Assembly: GCF_009688965.1 (NCBI RefSeq)
Contig: NZ_AP021875.1
Span: 806,001 to 870,000, forward strand
From: Desulfosarcina widdelii
GTDB lineage: Bacteria > Desulfobacterota > Desulfobacteria > Desulfobacterales > Desulfosarcinaceae
Reading direction: 5' to 3'
Length of the DNA stretch: 64,000 nt
In this document: positions 26,266 through 33,920 of the stretch, one piece after another
How the letters are laid out: each line of letters begins with the position of its first letter
Position numbering within the stretch: position 1 is the first letter of the stretch
Notes under the pieces: generated by a model
The model's database searches: none
Told to the model about the DNA's origin: nothing
Seen by the model: the letters and a program-made list of their open reading frames with translations, nothing else
Position numbers and translations under genes: made by a program

Positions 26266-26820
26266 TTATACGCGGTTGATGGCTTCGAAGATTCGTTTAT
26301 GCTGGATGGAGATATCCAGGGAGAGGCTCGATGCTTTCTCGCGCAGATCGCGGCGAAGGGCCTGGTGATCACAATCCGTGGGAATGTCCACTTCGTAGAT
26401 CATGATGTTGGCATTGGGGTCGTCGCCGCCTTTGAAAACGGCCTGAAGGTTGGTCACGTTGACCCGGTAGCCGGCCAGGATGGCGGTGATGGCGGCCACC
26501 AGGCCCTTGCGGTCCGGCCCTTTGGTGGTGACCACGAAAGGCTCGCTCTCCACAGTGGCCTCGTTCACATCGATACGGGACAGCGGCTTTTCATAGACAT
26601 GCAGGCCCATGGGATCCAGGCCGTCGGACAGGTGCCGGTGCAGATCGTCTTCCGAAAGGCTTTTGGGAACTCCGACGATGAAGATGCCGGAAAATTCGTT
26701 CTGCAAGATGGTCTGGCTGACGTTTTCGATGTTGCAGTCCTGTTCGAACAGAATCCGGGTGACGGCGGCAATGATGCCGGGCCGGTCTTCGCCCAGGACC
26801 GAAATAATCATTTTTTTCAT
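26266..26820 (-). CDS. Double ACT-domain regulatory protein (GcvR-like)
   Basis: Two ACT domains are visible: residues about 3-80 (SVLGEDRPGIIAAVTRIL) and about 95-175 (TTKGPDRKGLVAAITAIL). This is the GcvR/UPF0237-type arrangement, where ACT pairs bind amino acids and control a partner. The gene is first in a two-gene operon with the UPF0210 gene. GGAGCATCCTCC precedes the ATG. There is no DNA-binding domain, so control by protein contact is inferred. Confidence 0.85.
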   Translation of the reverse strand: MKKMIISVLGEDRPGIIAAVTRILFEQDCNIENVSQTILQNEFSGIFIVGVPKSLSEDDLHRHLSDGLDPMGLHVYEKPLSRIDVNEATVESEPFVVTTKGPDRKGLVAAITAILAGYRVNVTNLQAVFKGGDDPNANIMIYEVDIPTDCDHQALRRDLREKASSLSLDISIQHKRIFEAINRV

Positions 26821-27007
26821 GGAGGATGCTCCAAGTGTTTTACGGGTAATGGTGACGATCCCTTATGGAACAAAAGGGCGGAGGGTGTCAATACAATGCC
26901 GGCAGGCGTCACGGACAATCTGGAACAAAAAACGTTTGAACCCCTCAGCACCGCTGTGGTAATCTTTGTTTTTGGTTAACGAACACCCGGTACCAGGAAG
27001 AGCCACA

Positions 27008-27838
27008 GTGAAACCGTCGCGTGTAAGCAATCTGATTCAGGAAAACAAGACCCTGTTCATTATCATCATCGTGGGACTGTTTTTGCTGGAACTGGAAATT
27101 TTCGCCCTGGCGGCCATGAAGTCTGGCCGCAAATCGTGGCTTCAGGTCATCGATGCCAATGGCAATGTGATCCACGAAACCAGCGGCAAGAATCTCTCCG
27201 AGTTCAACAAATACTATTTCGAGAAAACCTTCGGCCCATTCGAAAACTACGACGTTCGGCTCAAAACCCGGGACAATCCGTTTCCTTTCCGCGCGTGGTT
27301 CGTCGCCGCCATCGGCATTCCGGTGGGGGCCATGCTGCTTTTCGGTTTCGTGGTAAAGGCCTATATGGCGATTTTTCACGGCAGCGAGCTGGCGGGTGAT
27401 GAAGCTAAACCCGAATGCGAACCGCAGTATGAATCCCGCTTGGAATCCATTCTCTACCGCATCAGTCGGATGAATATTTTCATTATCGGCTTTCTCATTT
27501 TCATCGGCGTGGTATCCTATTGGATTATTCCCAATATGATTACCTATCTGGGCCGCACCGGCATCGAAACCGTGATTCGCTTCAAGTGGGTTTTTATCAG
27601 TCTGGCTGCCGTGGTGGTGGGCATCGGGCTCTGGATCGTCTACCTGCGTTACCTGCTGGCGAAAAAGAGCATCGAGAGTCGCACGGAAATCGAAAAACAC
27701 CGGCTGGAACTGGAATACAAGGCCCAAGGCGGTTTTCCGCTGCAGTTGGATGCCCCTGCTGCCGATAAGGATTCCCGGACGGCATTGGAATGGGATCGGG
27801 CAGGGCAGGGCAATCCCTCTTCTGCCGATTCCCATTGA
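27008..27838 (+). CDS. Membrane protein of unknown function
   Basis: The 276-residue protein has four probable membrane helices: about residues 14-34 (LFIIIIVGLFLLELEIF), 100-120, 160-182 and 195-215. A soluble segment between the first two contains WLQVIDANGNVIHE. The C terminus is charged and probably helical. I recognise no family. The GTG at 27008 is chosen because CCAGGAAGAG lies upstream. It is followed 52 bases later by the DHH-CBS gene, possibly in one operon. Confidence 0.65.
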   Translation: MKPSRVSNLIQENKTLFIIIIVGLFLLELEIFALAAMKSGRKSWLQVIDANGNVIHETSGKNLSEFNKYYFEKTFGPFENYDVRLKTRDNPFPFRAWFVAAIGIPVGAMLLFGFVVKAYMAIFHGSELAGDEAKPECEPQYESRLESILYRISRMNIFIIGFLIFIGVVSYWIIPNMITYLGRTGIETVIRFKWVFISLAAVVVGIGLWIVYLRYLLAKKSIESRTEIEKHRLELEYKAQGGFPLQLDAPAADKDSRTALEWDRAGQGNPSSADSH

Positions 27839-27890
27839 AACCGACAAGCTTCGAAATGCCAACGGCCAACTTCGACCATCGAACAGAGCA

Positions 27891-29228
27891 ATGAGCCTCC
27901 TGCAGACCGAAAACCGCCCCATCACGCAGATCATCACCACCCACAGAAACGCAGACTTCGATGCCTTTGCCTCCATGGTGGCGGCCAGCCTGATCTATCC
28001 GGAAGCTACGGCCGTCGTCCCTCGGGCCGTCAACGCCAATGTCAGGGCGTTCATGTCCATCCATAAGGACATCTTCGACTACGTGGACCGCAGCAGCGTT
28101 TCGGCCGAATCGGTCAAACGCCTCATCGTCGTGGATACGGCCGACTGGTCACGACTGGGTCCCCTGTCTGTATTGAAAAAGCGCAAGGATATCTCGATCG
28201 ATGTGTGGGATCATCACGAAGGCAGCGATATTGACGCATGCTGGATATGCCAGGAGCCCGTCGGTGCCACCGTCACTTTGCTGGTCCGTCGGCTCAAGGA
28301 ACTGCGCAAACTGATTACGCCCATCCAGGCCACCTTGATGTTAACGGGTTTGTATGAAGACACCGGCAACCTGAGTTTTTCCTCCTGCACCTCCGAAGAC
28401 GCCTATGCCGCCGGCTGGCTGCTGGACCGCAAGGCCGATTTGTCCCTGGTGGCCAAATTTCTGCGTCCGGCCTATGGAGAAAAGCAGAAGGACGTGCTTT
28501 TCGAGATGCTGAAAAATACCAGCCGCATGAAGGTTAATGGGTATTCGGTAAGCATCAGCCGAATTCGCGTCGAAGGCCACGTCAACAATCTGGCGTTGGT
28601 GGTGCGCATGTACCGGGACATCGTCAACGTCGATGCCGCCTTCGGCCTGTTCGAAAGCCAGCAGAAAAACGGCCGCACCAAATGCATGCTCATCGGCCGC
28701 AGCGATCATGACGGACTGGATGTGGGCAGCCTCATGAAAAGCCTGGGCGGCGGCGGCCATCCCGGCGCCGGCTCCGCCATGGTCACCGGGGTCAATCCCG
28801 AGGCCGTCGAACAGATGATCGTGGATCTGATCGAGGGCAACCAACAGTCGTCGGTTCAAATCAGCGATCTCATGTCCTTTCCGGTGTTTTCCGTACCTCC
28901 GGATACCACCATGGCCGAAGTGGCCAAGATTCTAAGGAACAGGGGGTGTACCGGATTGCCGGTGGTGGACGACGAGGAATTAAAGGGCATCATTTCCCGC
29001 CGTGATTTCAGGAAAATCCGCAAGGAATCCCAATTGAGTTCTCCGGTAAAGGCGTTCATGAGCACCAATACGGTCACCATTCAACCGGGAAAAAGCCCCA
29101 TCCAGGCCGCCCGCGTCATGGTGCGCCACGATATCGGCCGCCTTCCGGTGGTTGAGGACGGCAAACTCATCGGGATCATTACCCGTTCCGACGCCATGAC
29201 CTATTTTTACGATCTGCTGCCCGATTGA
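27891..29228 (+). CDS. DHH-family phosphoesterase with tandem CBS domains
   Basis: The N-terminal DHH domain shows HRNADFDA, VDTADWSRL, VWDHHEGSDI and GLYEDTGNL. The DHHA1 domain has GGGGHPGAG near residue 285. Two CBS domains follow (about 325-380 and 385-445; MSFPVFSVPPDTTMAEVAKI and MSTNTVTIQPGKSPIQAARV), suggesting control by adenine nucleotides. In many related proteins this module is fused to a tRNA nucleotidyltransferase/poly(A) polymerase; here it ends after CBS. Likely activities are nano-RNA or cyclic-dinucleotide hydrolysis. The ATG at 27891 opens the conserved part. Confidence 0.85.
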   Translation: MSLLQTENRPITQIITTHRNADFDAFASMVAASLIYPEATAVVPRAVNANVRAFMSIHKDIFDYVDRSSVSAESVKRLIVVDTADWSRLGPLSVLKKRKDISIDVWDHHEGSDIDACWICQEPVGATVTLLVRRLKELRKLITPIQATLMLTGLYEDTGNLSFSSCTSEDAYAAGWLLDRKADLSLVAKFLRPAYGEKQKDVLFEMLKNTSRMKVNGYSVSISRIRVEGHVNNLALVVRMYRDIVNVDAAFGLFESQQKNGRTKCMLIGRSDHDGLDVGSLMKSLGGGGHPGAGSAMVTGVNPEAVEQMIVDLIEGNQQSSVQISDLMSFPVFSVPPDTTMAEVAKILRNRGCTGLPVVDDEELKGIISRRDFRKIRKESQLSSPVKAFMSTNTVTIQPGKSPIQAARVMVRHDIGRLPVVEDGKLIGIITRSDAMTYFYDLLPD

Positions 29229-29343
29229 ACGCTTGTCGTCGCGGATTTCTGCTTGACCCGCTGAAACTGCCTGGATAAAAATACTCTCCGTTTTTCCGAA
29301 AATCGTTTTTTCCGTATGAACCCGCTTTCAGGAAGGAATTTTC

Positions 29344-30129
29344 ATGCAGCCCCAGGCGATTGTCGATCATGTTGTCCAATGGCTCAGCGAATATCTCGAC
29401 CAATCCAGTATGCAGGGCTTTGTCGTCGGCGTTTCCGGCGGCATCGACTCCGCCTTGACCTCCACGCTCTGTGCCCTGACCGGAAAATCGGTCAACGCAT
29501 TGAACATGCCCATTCATCAGGCCCCGGACCAGGTGAGCCGGTCGGCCAGGCACATCGAATGGCTCGGGGATCGGTACACCAATGTGCAAGGATTGACTGT
29601 CGATCTGACGCCTGCCTTCACGGCCTTGCAGGGAACGTTCCCCACGGACATTCAGGATGATTTGAGTATGGCCAATACCCGCAGCCGCCTGCGCATGCTC
29701 ACCTTGTACGCCGTGTCCACCCACCACCGCATGCTGGTGGCCGGTACCGGCAACAAGGTCGAGGATTTCGGTGTGGGGTTCTATACCAAATACGGGGACG
29801 GCGGGGTGGACCTCTCACCCATCGCCGATCTGAAAAAATCGGAGGTCTACGCACTGGCCCGGCATCTGGGCGTCATTGACGAGATCATCCAGGCGCAACC
29901 CACCGACGGATTGTGGAGCGACAACCGCTCCGACGAAAGCCAGATCGGCGCCAGCTACGACGAATTGGAATGGGCCATGGATTTTGAAAGCCGGCAGGGC
30001 AGTGAAAAGGATCTGGACGCCCGGCAACTTGAAGTGCTGGCCATTTACAGAAAATTCAACCGGATCAATAAACACAAGATGCTGCCCATACCGGTATGCA
30101 CCATTCCTGAGCGCCTGAAGCGGGATTGA
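29344..30129 (+). CDS. nadE: NAD synthetase (ammonia-dependent type)
   Basis: NadE converts deamido-NAD+ to NAD+ using ATP and ammonia. The P-loop pyrophosphatase motif SGGIDSA is at 31-37, and LVAGTGNKVEDFGVGFYTKYGDGGVD is the deamido-NAD site region, here quoted as its two halves LVAGTGNKVED and GVGFYTKYGDGG. At 261 residues it lacks a glutaminase domain, so it should use free ammonia. AGGAAGGAATTTTC precedes the ATG. Confidence 0.92.
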   Translation: MQPQAIVDHVVQWLSEYLDQSSMQGFVVGVSGGIDSALTSTLCALTGKSVNALNMPIHQAPDQVSRSARHIEWLGDRYTNVQGLTVDLTPAFTALQGTFPTDIQDDLSMANTRSRLRMLTLYAVSTHHRMLVAGTGNKVEDFGVGFYTKYGDGGVDLSPIADLKKSEVYALARHLGVIDEIIQAQPTDGLWSDNRSDESQIGASYDELEWAMDFESRQGSEKDLDARQLEVLAIYRKFNRINKHKMLPIPVCTIPERLKRD

Positions 30130-30580
30130 TCCCTGGTTGGGGCGTTGCTTGTCAAAGGACTTGAAATACCCAATCTGGTAGTGCGGATTCCTCAACTATA
30201 CCTTATGTAGTATCCGGCAACGACCATAAAGGTTTCCTGCTTGCGACGGGGAGTCGTGGCGGGGTTTAGTTTCGCCTGGAAATTGACGGCTTCAAAATTA
30301 ATGAACACGTAAAAGATTCCGGGTTCGTTATGCCGGTCTTGATCCGGTATCCAGAACCTATTGAAATTACTGGATAGCGCTAAAGCTTCACTGCGTGCGC
30401 CGCCATACGCCGGAAGGACACTGACTTGCGATTTCCGATTTTTTCCAAAACCGTCATGATTGACCCGGCTGGAACTGCCCCCTAACCTGCTGGTATTATA
30501 ATACCGCCCATGGTGGTTGGCATCTATCCGCTATACAAGATGGGGTGTGTTTTGTGTGGCGGTGGCCAACGAAGCGTACG
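30130..30580. other. Non-coding stretch with a repeat and a palindrome
   Basis: No credible gene is visible here. It contains a family B repeat (30298-30357) and an exact 14-base palindrome GGTATTATAATACC (30492-30505). The genes on either side point towards it, so no promoter is expected. Confidence 0.5.
30298..30357. repeat. Dispersed repeat family B, copy 1
   Basis: This block (start AATGAACACGTAAAAGATTC, then CGTTATGCCGG and GATCCGGTATCCAG) matches 63488-63571 with scattered differences. It is non-coding and has internal GCCGG/CCGGTAT inverted repeats. Confidence 0.55.
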
Positions 30581-30982
30581 TTATTCGCTATAGGAATAGG
30601 CTTCCTCGATGCGTTGTGACACGTATGAAACAAGCTGATTATCTGCTTCGGAGATATCGAAGCAGTAGCCATCCTCCCCCAGAAGACCCTCGGGAATCAG
30701 ATCGCCCAGTTCGTCGGGGTCCTGAATCATTTCCCCGTAAAAGCAGACCGAGAGCCATCGCTGACCGGGATTGTCGTCGATGACATCGACCATGACAAAC
30801 AAGGGGCGCTTGTTGCGGTCGCTGCGCAATCCGCGCAGCGAGTAACTGATCCCGGGGCGTTCATGAAACTCGATGTCAGCCTGCGCCTTGTTCTGCAGGG
30901 TTTGAAAAAGCGACACAAAAACCGGTTTCATTCCCGGTTCATCATCCGTCCATGCATCGATAAAAGCCTGAATCTTCTCCAT
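30581..30982 (-). CDS. Hypothetical soluble protein
   Basis: The 133-residue acidic protein opens MEKIQAFIDAWTDDEPGMK and includes GISYSLRGLRSDRNKRPLFV, VMVDVIDDNPGQRWLSVCF and DLIPEGLLGEDGYCFDI. No signal peptide or membrane helix is seen and I recognise no family. The ATG at 30982 follows GGGAAACCA; a longer frame exists but has no better start. It precedes no gene on its strand and lies 67 bases from the PocR gene stop, so the two may be co-transcribed. Confidence 0.6.
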   Translation of the reverse strand: MEKIQAFIDAWTDDEPGMKPVFVSLFQTLQNKAQADIEFHERPGISYSLRGLRSDRNKRPLFVMVDVIDDNPGQRWLSVCFYGEMIQDPDELGDLIPEGLLGEDGYCFDISEADNQLVSYVSQRIEEAYSYSE

Positions 30983-31049
30983 TGGTTTCCCGATTGTTCC
31001 TGATGGTTTGTAATAAATATTGGCGAACGGATCCGCCATCCGAACGCTT

Positions 31050-31556
31050 TTATGCAAGATAGCGTTCGACTTCCCTGGCGATCCGACCTTTGATGAAATC
31101 TGCCATTTCGCCGGCCTTGGCGTCACTCATGGTGCCCACGCTCGCGCCGAGATCGGCGATCTGTTCTTCGCTCATTCCCGTGGATTTTTCGATCATGAAG
31201 GTCTCGATCTCGCCTCCCTCGGGAAGAAGTCCGCATCCACCGGCGGTGCCCAGAAACTCATCTTCGACAAAGATGGGAACGGCAATTTTGATCAACCCTG
31301 CGTCGCATTCACCGATCACCGCCTTACCGGATTGTTTGGCACGGGCCATGAAGTTTTGATTTCCCGGCGCGCAGATGGCGGCAAGGGCATCCGGGTTGGC
31401 TTTGATCACCGGACACAACCGGTTGCACCAATTGGGTTTGCCGGTCACACCAACGCCGGATGTGTTATACACTGTGCAGTTGATCTGAAAGCGGTCGAAC
31501 AGTTCTTTTTCAAACCGGGCCCACTCTTCGGTGCTTAAAATATTGGTCAGTTCCAT
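31050..31556 (-). CDS. Stand-alone PocR-type sensory domain protein
   Basis: The 168-residue protein corresponds to a PocR ligand-binding domain. It has a conserved Cys pair in WCNRLCPVI, CAPGNQNFMARA, IGECDAGLIKIAVPIFVED and GTAGGCGLLPEGGEIETF. In other proteins this domain senses small diols or hydrocarbons at the head of regulators and kinases; here nothing is fused to it. GGGAGACAAACAG precedes the ATG. Conserved Cys residues raise the possibility of metal or redox sensing. Confidence 0.8.
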   Translation of the reverse strand: MELTNILSTEEWARFEKELFDRFQINCTVYNTSGVGVTGKPNWCNRLCPVIKANPDALAAICAPGNQNFMARAKQSGKAVIGECDAGLIKIAVPIFVEDEFLGTAGGCGLLPEGGEIETFMIEKSTGMSEEQIADLGASVGTMSDAKAGEMADFIKGRIAREVERYLA

Positions 31557-31753
31557 CTGTTTGTCTCCCTTGAACGTCGATTAACGATTGATGGGTGCAG
31601 GGTCTGACGATTACTCTGATTAAGAGTATTTGTTCAAAAAAAATGCCTACATGGTCCCATGGGATAAGTCAAGTGAAATTGAAAACCGGGCTAAGTTGAA
31701 GCAACGCTAAAAAGTGTCGGACAAAACACAAAAAACGTCGGCAAAGGCCTGTT

Positions 31754-32428
31754 TCATTGAGCTATCCGGTTTTCGTTCTCCGCCTCCTTGGCGAAATCTG
31801 CCTCGGGTGAAGGGCGATGGTGACCGTATCGGCGTGTCATGGTGCCGGTGATCTTTTCCAACGGCAGGTCTGAAAATTCTCCCCGGTAACGGATATATTC
31901 CATGTGTTTGTTGCCTGACTGGTCATAAGGGTGAAACAGGGCGTCCTGGTGACCGTCGAATTCCAGCGGTTGGAGATTGAATTTTTGGCACAATTCGATA
32001 TTGAAGGCCGGAGTGGCCTTTAACCAGTTGCCGTCGATAAATATGGACGTGTAGCCGTGCCAGTAAAAAATATCCGTTTTCATCCGTTGGCGCAGACGTT
32101 CGGTGGACAGGTGGTTTCTGACATCGGCAAACCCTAGTTTTGCCGGAATTCCCACGGCACGGCAGCAGGCCGCCAGCAGAACCGCCTTGGGAACACACCA
32201 ACCGTGACCGGCCTGAAGCGTCGTGCTGGCCCGCATTCCCCGAACGGACAGATCAATGGAATAGGGATCGTAGCGGATGGTGTCCCGCACCGCGTAATAG
32301 ATATGGACAGCCCGGTCCTTGTCCGAAGCATCCTCGGCGGTTGCCGAACGGGCAAACTCGGCAACCGCTGGATGATCGAAGTCGAGAAATGGCGTCGCTG
32401 CAAGATTTTCGTCAGGTTTTGGGGACAT
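31754..32428 (-). CDS. Transglutaminase-like cysteine protease-fold protein
   Basis: The transglutaminase core shows the Cys site at GHGWCVPKA (C78) and the His site at FYWHGYTSIFI (H124). The third residue, normally Asp in a DPT-like motif, is replaced: the segment reads WLKATPAFN. This substitution occurs in some bacterial members, whose activity is mostly uncharacterised. The protein (224 aa) lacks a signal peptide, so it is probably cytosolic. AAAGGATGATGCAGC precedes the ATG. Confidence 0.8.
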   Translation of the reverse strand: MSPKPDENLAATPFLDFDHPAVAEFARSATAEDASDKDRAVHIYYAVRDTIRYDPYSIDLSVRGMRASTTLQAGHGWCVPKAVLLAACCRAVGIPAKLGFADVRNHLSTERLRQRMKTDIFYWHGYTSIFIDGNWLKATPAFNIELCQKFNLQPLEFDGHQDALFHPYDQSGNKHMEYIRYRGEFSDLPLEKITGTMTRRYGHHRPSPEADFAKEAENENRIAQ

Positions 32429-32531
32429 GCTGCATCATCCTTTCGTTCGATTCGGTTGTCCGGGCGGAAGGTCTCTATAAATCGATTGCGCAGGTCGTCA
32501 ATTGCGGTAAAGGCCGTTCCTTTTACATGGA

Positions 32532-32561
32532 TTGACAGGGTCGCATTCCTTTTATTATGAT
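32532..32561 (+). promoter_or_regulatory. Sigma70-type promoter upstream of the thioesterase
   Basis: TTGACA (32532-32537), 18-base spacer, TATGAT (32556-32561). It reads towards the gene at 32669, leaving a leader of about 100 bases. Confidence 0.5.
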
Positions 32562-32668
32562 ACGAAATCGTTTTCAAGTCACGCCGTCGACAACACCACG
32601 TAATCATTGCGATCAACAGCTATCGGTCCGGGAAAGGTTCAGCGTTCCGGACAGTTCCGGAGGCAGGC

Positions 32669-33052
32669 ATGCAGATCGATACCCATCGTCAGATCGACCG
32701 GAAATTGTGCGGCAGGCCCCTGTTTGTTGAAGATGGTCAAAGCCGGGTGGAACTGGTGACCACTGACCGGATGGCGGCCGATGAAGCCGGCCTGGTTCAT
32801 GGCGGTTTTATCTTCGGTGCCGCGGATTACGCAGCAATGATTGCGGTGAACCATCCCCATGTGGTCTTGGGGGCATCGGATGTGAAGTTCCTGAAACCGG
32901 TGCGGGTGGGCGAGACGGTGGTTGCCCAGGCCCGGGTTCAGGAGGTCAAGGGCAAGAAATACTGGGTTTCCGTGAGTGTGTCCAAAGACGATGTCGAGGT
33001 TTTCCAGGGCATGTTTACCTGTTTTGTTCTGGACAAGCATGTATTGGATTAA
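32669..33052 (+). CDS. Hot-dog fold thioesterase
   Basis: The 127-residue protein has the single hot-dog domain pattern of the PaaI/4HBT superfamily: ADEAGLVHGGFIFGAADYAAMIAV (helix with HGG; quoted in part as GLVHGGFIFGAADYA), then VKFLKPVRVGETVVAQARVQ. Such enzymes hydrolyse acyl-CoA thioesters; the substrate is not evident. CGGAGGCAGGC precedes the ATG. It is followed by the elbB-like gene 39 bases later. Confidence 0.78.
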   Translation: MQIDTHRQIDRKLCGRPLFVEDGQSRVELVTTDRMAADEAGLVHGGFIFGAADYAAMIAVNHPHVVLGASDVKFLKPVRVGETVVAQARVQEVKGKKYWVSVSVSKDDVEVFQGMFTCFVLDKHVLD

Positions 33053-33091
33053 AATTCCCCATCTTGGATCGGGAGAGGAAAGGAATCAACA

Positions 33092-33748
33092 ATGAAAAAG
33101 ACAATCGGTTTGCTTTTGTCCGGATGCGGCGTTTTCGACGGCGCTGAAATTCACGAGGCGGTTCTCACGCTGCTGTTTCTGGATCGTGCCGATGTTGCCG
33201 TGCGCTGCATGGCGCCCGATATGGATCAGCTTCACGTGGTAGACCACCTGACCCAGAAGGAGGCCGACGAGAAGAGAAATGTTCTGGTGGAATCGGCCCG
33301 TATCGCCAGGGGCGAAATCCAGGATATCGCCGAGATTCATGCGACGGACATCGACGCGCTGATCATTCCCGGTGGATTCGGCGCTGCGAAAAACCTCAGC
33401 GATTTTGCCGTCAAAGGGCCCGACGCCAAGGTGCATCCCGAGGTTTTGCGGTTGCTAAAAGAGATGATGGACACTGCCAAGCCCATTGGCGCCATCTGCA
33501 TCGCTCCGGCAACCCTGACCCGCGCTTTGGCCGACCGGTCGCCGAAGGTGACCATCGGCAACGATGTTGGTACGGCTGCCGCCATCGGGACCATGGGCGG
33601 CGAGCATGTCGATTGTTCGGTTGAAGATATTTGTGTGGACGAAAAAAACAGGATTGTCACAACTCCCGCCTATATGCTCGGACCCGGGATCAAGGAAGTG
33701 GCTATCGGCATCGAGAAACTGGTTGAAAAAGTCGTCTCCCTTTGCTGA
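33092..33748 (+). CDS. elbB: ElbB/ES1-type DJ-1/PfpI superfamily protein
   Basis: The 218-residue protein has the ElbB signature: LLSGCGVFDGAEIHEAVL at the N terminus, IPGGFGAAKNLSDFA, and the nucleophile-elbow Cys136 in GAICIAPA. E. coli ElbB is reported as a glyoxalase-like enzyme linked to isoprenoid synthesis; the precise role is unclear. AAAGGAATCAACA precedes the ATG. Confidence 0.88.
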   Translation: MKKTIGLLLSGCGVFDGAEIHEAVLTLLFLDRADVAVRCMAPDMDQLHVVDHLTQKEADEKRNVLVESARIARGEIQDIAEIHATDIDALIIPGGFGAAKNLSDFAVKGPDAKVHPEVLRLLKEMMDTAKPIGAICIAPATLTRALADRSPKVTIGNDVGTAAAIGTMGGEHVDCSVEDICVDEKNRIVTTPAYMLGPGIKEVAIGIEKLVEKVVSLC

Positions 33749-33920
33749 GCGGATGGCCTTAAACGGGTTCGCCCATCGATTTTTTACCATTCCACGCATC
33801 GAAACCAGTGGATGATTTTGGCGTACCACAGTCAGGAAAAATTGAAGATCATTCAAAACTCTAATTGTGTTTGATTGCGCAAGGGGTAGTCGTGCAAAAA
33901 ACCGGATGGGACTTCTGCGG

